Below, one piece after another: positions 6,541-10,042 of a DNA stretch of 10,042 nucleotides; positions within the stretch are counted from its first letter, which is position 1; the number at the start of each line of letters is the position of its first letter. The notes under the pieces are model-generated. The model worked only from the letters and a program-made list of their open reading frames with translations. It was not told the DNA's origin and did no database searches. The translations under genes were made by a program, and so were the position numbers. The stretch is from Candidatus Levyibacteriota bacterium (GTDB lineage Bacteria; Patescibacteriota; Microgenomatia; Levybacterales; UBA12049), in assembly GCA_003173995.1 (NCBI GenBank), contig PRDT01000062.1, positions 1 to 10,042 on the forward strand, given 5' to 3'.

Positions 6541-6562
6541 TAAAAAGGAGGTTAATATAACC
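6541..6562 (-). terminator. Possible terminator of the Rpf-like gene
   Basis: On the minus strand GGTTA-TAT-TAACC (6562-6550) is a 5-bp hairpin spanning the last codons and TAA stop, followed by CTCC and five T. The stem is short and AU-rich, so it may be weak. Confidence 0.35.
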
Positions 6563-7049
6563 CAAGTCCTTTGGCGCAGGCATTCCATGCGGACCAGCCG
6601 CGACGGGCTTGAAGCATTTTCCCTCGCATAATTTGTTCGTCACGTCCTTTACTTGCTGGATTACCAAATCCTCCTACTGACTCCCACGCACTTTGAGTAA
6701 ATTGAATACCACCAAAGTATCCGTTGCCAGTATCCTCTCCCCAATTCCCATGTGTTTCACATTCTGCAAGTCTATCCCATACAGCATCCTGTGTCGGGTC
6801 AGCGGTAGGTCTGGGTGTTGGAGAAGGTGTCGGTGTTGCAGTCGGCTCAGGGGTAGGGCTAGGGCTTGGTGTTGGTGTAATTGTGGGCGTTGGAGTTGGT
6901 GGTCTTTTATATATAGTAGTAGCGAGTACTTCTTGCTTGGGATGAGGAGAAAAATGGAGCATAGCAAATCCAGCGATGAGTAACAGAATGAGGACACTAC
7001 TATAGAGAAAGTATGACCAACGCGGCTTGGGGCTTGGATTTTCTTCCAT
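6552..7049 (-). CDS. Membrane-anchored Rpf/transglycosylase-like protein
   Basis: A 165-residue protein with a short cytoplasmic N-terminus, one membrane anchor (about 12-32), a Thr/Pro-rich linker (about 49-86) and a compact C-terminal domain (about 88-165) outside the membrane. The domain matches the resuscitation-promoting-factor fold: WDRLAECETHGNW with the expected catalytic Glu98 after Cys97, then TGNGYFGGIQFTQSAW, a DEQI helix and AWNAC with Cys158. Cys97 and Cys158 are placed like the disulfide pair of actinobacterial Rpf proteins. It should cleave or remodel peptidoglycan. Family members are usually secreted; here the anchor suggests activity tethered at the cell surface. The start ATG 7049 lies six bases after an extended -10 box and has no Shine-Dalgarno. 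Confidence 0.88.
   Translation of the reverse strand: MEENPSPKPRWSYFLYSSVLILLLIAGFAMLHFSPHPKQEVLATTIYKRPPTPTPTITPTPSPSPTPEPTATPTPSPTPRPTADPTQDAVWDRLAECETHGNWGEDTGNGYFGGIQFTQSAWESVGGFGNPASKGRDEQIMRGKMLQARRGWSAWNACAKGLGLY
6802..6902 (-). repeat. Thr/Pro-rich coding repeat
   Basis: Degenerate 6-base units encoding TP, SP and EP dipeptides form the linker of the Rpf-like protein. On the opposite strand this gives a GT-rich, Gly/Val shadow frame. Length variation between strains would be expected. Confidence 0.75.
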
Positions 7050-7055
7050 GGGCGC

Positions 7056-7064
7056 ATTATAGCA
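7056..7064 (-). promoter_or_regulatory. Extended -10 promoter of the Rpf-like gene
   Basis: On the minus strand TGCTATAAT is a perfect extended -10. It lies in the 33-base gap after the DUF1801 gene and six bases before ATG 7049, so transcription is predicted to start exactly at the start codon. Confidence 0.65.
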
Positions 7065-7082
7065 GAAGTAGATAATAGCAGC

Positions 7083-7436
7083 TTATTCTGTGAATGGCAG
7101 GCTGTCTTTAAGAAGTCTTTGTATCTCCTCTATTGGGACTTTGCCATCTAATTTTATTTTGATGTGTCTGATATTTTTCCCTGTCCCCTCAAGCATATCT
7201 GACTTGAGATGTGCTCCCCATGCCAGTCCAAATCCCACATGATGAGTACTGCTCATTATCATGGCAATTGGCTTCTTGCCGATGTAATACCAAGGGATAC
7301 TCCACATTATTTTCTCCTGCACCTCTGGCAAAGTCTCTTTCACTATTTGTCGAAGCCCTTCAATAATTTCTTTGTGAGGCGACTGGATAAAAGCAATATA
7401 TTCTTCAATCGTATTTATTTTCTTGTTTTCTGCCAT
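7083..7436 (-). CDS. DUF1801 (YdhG-like) domain protein
   Basis: A 117-residue soluble protein matching the DUF1801 family, which has a frataxin-like fold and includes proteins described as putative iron chaperones. Family signposts are the N-terminal TIEEYIAFI helix, EKIMWSIPWYY (about 41-51), HHVGFGLAWGAHL (about 65-77) and the typical GTGKNIRHIKI segment (84-94). The biochemical role is unknown. ATG 7436 is chosen over the longer frame from 7481 because GAAGGA (7445-7450) sits 8 bases upstream and the family normally starts here. The start lies inside the end of the upstream membrane protein gene (22-base overlap), so translation of the two is probably coupled. Confidence 0.87.
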   Translation of the reverse strand: MAENKKINTIEEYIAFIQSPHKEIIEGLRQIVKETLPEVQEKIMWSIPWYYIGKKPIAMIMSSTHHVGFGLAWGAHLKSDMLEGTGKNIRHIKIKLDGKVPIEEIQRLLKDSLPFTE

Positions 7437-7753
7437 ATGCCTTTTCCTTCTCTGCCAATTAAACTTAACAACAAACCACACACTGCCCCAAAGAGTCCAA
7501 ATATCATAAATGGTACAAGACGTGTAACAAGAGGTTGATGCCCTGTATATCCAGCTATCATAAATGTATAAGACAAAGAAAATCCATAGAGTGCACCGTT
7601 GAGTATCGCAGCTTTTCTATCTTTGGATAAGTAGCCCAGGAAAAGTCCTGCAAGTCCCCATGGAATAAGGGAAAGAGCCGAGCCAACAAAAAGGAATTTT
7701 GAGATGATACCGCCAAGGAAAAGTCCAAATATAAGCGAGATAAGTATTGCCAC
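7415..7753 (-). CDS. Small hypothetical membrane protein
   Basis: A 112-residue protein made almost entirely of hydrophobic, Gly-rich helices (about 1-20, 24-42, 49-72 and 80-102), ending in a basic cytoplasmic tail (REGKGIWQKTRK). No family is recognised. I start it at GTG 7753, immediately before the first helix, because an extended -10 box (7760-7768) ends six bases upstream and would start the RNA on that G. The frame is open further, and ATG 7786 would add 11 residues (MSASQICYNEC), but that start would lie upstream of the promoter and has no ribosome binding site. The 3' end overlaps the DUF1801 gene by 22 bases. Confidence 0.7.
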   Translation of the reverse strand: MAILISLIFGLFLGGIISKFLFVGSALSLIPWGLAGLFLGYLSKDRKAAILNGALYGFSLSYTFMIAGYTGHQPLVTRLVPFMIFGLFGAVCGLLLSLIGREGKGIWQKTRK

Positions 7754-7759
7754 GCATTC

Positions 7760-7768
7760 ATTATAACA
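7760..7768 (-). promoter_or_regulatory. Extended -10 promoter of the small membrane protein
   Basis: On the minus strand TGTTATAAT, identical to the box in front of the MFS gene. Six bases separate it from GTG 7753. It also would drive the DUF1801 gene. Confidence 0.6.
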
Positions 7769-7785
7769 AATCTGACTTGCGCTCA

Positions 7786-7815
7786 TTGTAAACGTATATT
7801 TTTTTATGTTATGCT
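7786..7815 (+). promoter_or_regulatory. Promoter of the glycerate kinase operon
   Basis: TTGTAA (7786-7791), then TGT followed by TATGCT (7810-7815) with an 18-base spacer, forms an extended -10 promoter with a moderate -35. It predicts a start near 7822, which excludes ATG 7811 and leaves about four leader bases before ATG 7826. Confidence 0.5.
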
Positions 7816-7825
7816 TATTATTGTC

Positions 7826-9100
7826 ATGGCACTTATTCAAAATTACGATTCACTTGCTAGTAATGATAACCGCAAAGTTGCTTTGGAATTAGTCGAGACA
7901 GCATTCTCCTCCATCACCCCACCCAAGATATTTGAAACAGCATTTTCTTTTGAAAATAATGTGCTCAGACTGCAAGACCAGACATTTGACCTCAATAATT
8001 TTGAAAGAATTTCGCTTATTGGACTTGGCAAGGGTTCTGCTGAGATGTGTCGCATTATTGAAGAGAAATTAGGAGACAAATTGACACAAGGTATGGACAT
8101 TGATGTTGTCGATGAGGCAGCTTTTCAGAAAGTGAAATACACCAAAGGCACTCACCCACTTCCCTCTCAAATAAATATTGATTACACCAAGCAAGTCTTG
8201 GAAGCAACAAAGGGCATGACAGAAAAAGACTTGGTACTTGTAGTGATATGTGGTGGTGGATCTGCAATGTTTGAAGCACCAAAGAATTTGTCACTTGAGA
8301 GACTGGACAAACTTTTTTCAGACATGCTCAAGTCTGGCGCCGACATTACAGAAATGAATGTGGTGAGAAAGCATGTATCACTAGTCAAAGGCGGCGGTCT
8401 TGCCCACCATCTTTATCCAGCAACAGTTGCAAGTCTTATTTTCTCAGATGTCCCCGGTAATGACCTCTCAACAATTGCATCAGGCCCAACAGTCAAAGAC
8501 GCTCATTCACTAGATGACACCAAAGCAGTTCTTTCCAAATATAATTTGCTTGGCGATGTGACCGATGAGGATTTCTCCCCAACTCCAACTGATGATCATT
8601 TCTTTGAGCATGTCCACAATATTTTAATGCTCAGTAATCTCACGGCAATTAATGCCATGCAGAAAAAAGCTGAAGAATTAGGATGGAAGACAAGAGTCTG
8701 GACAGATAAATTACAAGGAGATGCTCGAGAAATGGGACAAAAATTAATCAGTGAAGCACAAGCTGGTGAGATACTGCTTGCAGGTGGCGAGACAACGATT
8801 AAAATTGCAGGCCGAGGCCTTGGTGGACGTAACCAAGCACTTGCTCTGTGTGCACTTCCCTTCGTGGATGACAATACTTTGCTTGTCTCATTTAGTACAG
8901 ACGGATGGGATTTTTATTGGTTTGCTGGCGCACTAGTGGATAGTGATACCAAGAAAAAGATTGAGGAGATGCATATTGACGTCAATGAGTATTTGTCTGA
9001 TGATAATAGTTATGGATTCTTCGAGCGTGTCGGAGATGGTATCAAGACCGGCAAACAAGAATCCAATGTTTCAGACCTGTATATAGTCCTCAAAAAATAA
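7826..9100 (+). CDS. Glycerate 2-kinase, MOFRL family
   Basis: A 424-residue cytoplasmic enzyme expected to phosphorylate D-glycerate with ATP, giving 2-phosphoglycerate for lower glycolysis. Family motifs in order are GLGKGSA (66-72, with the Lys thought to be catalytic), THPLP (109-113), ICGGGSA (141-147), NVVRKH (178-183), SDVPGND (207-213), IASGPT (217-222), GGETT (320-324), GRGLGGRNQ (329-337) and the C-terminal SNVSDL. The usual DGxDGPTDAAGA element is altered to DGWDFYWFAGA (359-369). ATG 7826 is preferred to ATG 7811, which lies inside the -10 box. Length is normal. The next gene, a transketolase subunit, starts one base after its stop, so they form an operon. Confidence 0.92.
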   Translation: MALIQNYDSLASNDNRKVALELVETAFSSITPPKIFETAFSFENNVLRLQDQTFDLNNFERISLIGLGKGSAEMCRIIEEKLGDKLTQGMDIDVVDEAAFQKVKYTKGTHPLPSQINIDYTKQVLEATKGMTEKDLVLVVICGGGSAMFEAPKNLSLERLDKLFSDMLKSGADITEMNVVRKHVSLVKGGGLAHHLYPATVASLIFSDVPGNDLSTIASGPTVKDAHSLDDTKAVLSKYNLLGDVTDEDFSPTPTDDHFFEHVHNILMLSNLTAINAMQKKAEELGWKTRVWTDKLQGDAREMGQKLISEAQAGEILLAGGETTIKIAGRGLGGRNQALALCALPFVDDNTLLVSFSTDGWDFYWFAGALVDSDTKKKIEEMHIDVNEYLSDDNSYGFFERVGDGIKTGKQESNVSDLYIVLKK

Positions 9101-9101
9101 T

Positions 9102-9998
9102 ATGTTAGACGAATTGCATGATGCAAAATTAATTGAGCTTGAAGAAAAAGCAAATGAAGCTCGTCAACTCGTTATCCAAACTCTCCTTTCAGCAGGATCT
9201 GGTCATTCAGCAGGACCTTTAGATATGGCAGATATTTTTACAGCATTCTACTTTCACATTTTGCACCATGACCCCAAAAATCCAGAATGGGAAGATAGAG
9301 ATAGATTAGTGCTCTCCAATGGACACATTTGCCCCATCCGATATGTGAGTATGGCACAGGCTGGCTACTTCCCAATTGATGAATTAAAAACATTAAGGAA
9401 ACTCAATTCTCGCCTCCAAGGACATCCTCACCGAACAACACTCCCAGGACTTGAGACAACATCAGGCCCACTTGGTGAAGGCATTTCTCAAGGCATTGGG
9501 ATAGCTCTTGCAGCAAAATTAGATAAAAAGCATTACTACACCTATGTCGTCACAGGTGATGGCGAACATAATGAGGGAAATATCTGGGAGGCAATCATGC
9601 TGGCAGGAAAAATGAAACTGAATAATCTTATTGTTGTTGTCGACAGGAATAATATTCAAATTGATGGCTTTACCGAAGATGTGATGCCACTTGAATCATT
9701 CAAAGCAAAATATGAAGCATTTAATTGGCATGTCTTGGAAGTTGATGGACACAATATCAGAAGTTTTGTTGATGCAGTCAATGAAGCCCACGCAATTTAT
9801 GAAAAGCCAACCGTTATTATTGCTCATACCATTGCTGGAAAAGGTGTGGACTTTATGGAGAAAGATTTTAGATGGCATGGTATGCCCCCAGACCTTCAGG
9901 ATGTGACAGGTGCTCCACCAAAAGGACAGCAAACAAAAGTTGCATTGAATGAACTTCTCACCTTACATGGACAAATAGAAAGTGAGCACCAAGCATAA
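9102..9998 (+). CDS. Transketolase, N-terminal (TPP-binding) subunit
   Basis: A 298-residue protein equal to the N-terminal third of a full transketolase, as in archaea and many bacteria with split enzymes. Visible motifs: GSGHSAGPL (32-40), SNGH (72-75), GHPHR (107-111), the thiamine-diphosphate motif beginning TGDGEHNEG and ending in an Asn (151-160), DRNNIQIDG (181-189), AGKG (245-248) and WHG (258-260). It binds thiamine diphosphate and Mg2+ and works with the C-terminal subunit to move two-carbon units between sugar phosphates in the non-oxidative pentose phosphate pathway. The stop of the kinase and this start are arranged TAA-T-ATG. No Shine-Dalgarno is seen, so translation probably depends on re-initiation. 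Confidence 0.95.
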   Translation: MLDELHDAKLIELEEKANEARQLVIQTLLSAGSGHSAGPLDMADIFTAFYFHILHHDPKNPEWEDRDRLVLSNGHICPIRYVSMAQAGYFPIDELKTLRKLNSRLQGHPHRTTLPGLETTSGPLGEGISQGIGIALAAKLDKKHYYTYVVTGDGEHNEGNIWEAIMLAGKMKLNNLIVVVDRNNIQIDGFTEDVMPLESFKAKYEAFNWHVLEVDGHNIRSFVDAVNEAHAIYEKPTVIIAHTIAGKGVDFMEKDFRWHGMPPDLQDVTGAPPKGQQTKVALNELLTLHGQIESEHQA

Positions 9999-9999
9999 T

Positions 10000-10042
10000 A
10001 TGTTAAATCCCAATTTAAAATTAAATGAGAAAGTATTTGACC
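10000..10042 (+). CDS. Transketolase C-terminal subunit, 5' end only
   Basis: Fourteen codons (MLNPNLKLNEKVFD) run off the right edge from ATG 10000, one base after the stop of the N-terminal subunit and in the same TAA-T-ATG arrangement. The opening resembles the starts of C-terminal transketolase subunits, and the position is where that subunit is expected. The identity rests mainly on context. Confidence 0.7.
   Translation, partial: MLNPNLKLNEKVFD

Noticed and set aside
6543..6550. Plus-strand AAAAGGAG resembling a Shine-Dalgarno sequence
   Set aside because: No start codon follows at a suitable distance and no plus-strand gene is present; on the minus strand it is part of the possible terminator T run.
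6693..6983. Plus-strand frames rich in Gly/Val and Cys/Arg
   Set aside because: They are the antisense of the Thr/Pro repeat and Rpf domain; the low-complexity composition follows from the repeat.
7558..7761. A 67-codon minus-strand frame starting at an ATG just after a TATAAT box
   Set aside because: It is a shifted frame within the small membrane protein and lacks the regular hydrophobic pattern seen in the chosen frame.
7811..7813. ATG 7811 as the start of the glycerate kinase
   Set aside because: It falls inside the predicted -10 box and has no ribosome binding site; ATG 7826 fits the promoter and the family N-terminus.

Overview
The window is AT-rich bacterial DNA using the standard code (TGA is a real stop, at the end of the first response regulator). 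It probably comes from a Candidate Phyla Radiation (Patescibacteria) genome. Three things suggest this: receiver domains with an 'LTN ... FVKS' C-terminal half, a transketolase split into two subunits next to a MOFRL-type glycerate kinase, and a small membrane-anchored Rpf-like lysozyme-fold protein. This is family-level pattern recognition, not a database result, and the phylum call is moderate.

Layout: (1) 1-1671, minus strand: a DHA1-type MFS exporter, then a 65-residue DUF1059-like Cys/His mini-protein, then an unrecognised gene cut by the left edge. (2) 1771-5389, plus strand: a signalling operon of a receiver-only response regulator, a 918-residue MASE1-PAS-PAS-PAS-HisKA-HATPase sensor kinase, and a second receiver-only regulator. 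(3) 5400-5620: a compact RNA region read from the minus strand, with a 119-nt tRNA-like gene, an extended -10 promoter, a perfect-armed palindrome and a UUCG-type terminator. (4) 5624-7753, minus strand: an uncharacterised winged-helix-like protein ending 3 bases before the tRNA-like gene, an Rpf/transglycosylase-like protein, a DUF1801 protein and a small membrane protein. (5) 7826-10042, plus strand: glycerate 2-kinase, transketolase N-terminal subunit and the first codons of the transketolase C-terminal subunit.

Two things stand out. First, all six genes that head a transcription unit have a -10 box (often an extended TGnTATAAT) placed 6-10 bases before the start codon. That predicts 5' leaders of only 0-4 bases, while several operon-internal genes carry good Shine-Dalgarno sequences. 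Second, the RNA region combines a tRNA-like molecule with perfect acceptor and T arms but an over-long, non-canonical core, and a predicted small two-hairpin RNA on the same strand that contains a 15-nt exact complement to that core. This pair is the best candidate in the window for something undescribed.

The signalling genes look like one membrane phosphorelay with no DNA-binding output encoded locally. The sugar genes link glycerate phosphorylation to the non-oxidative pentose phosphate pathway.
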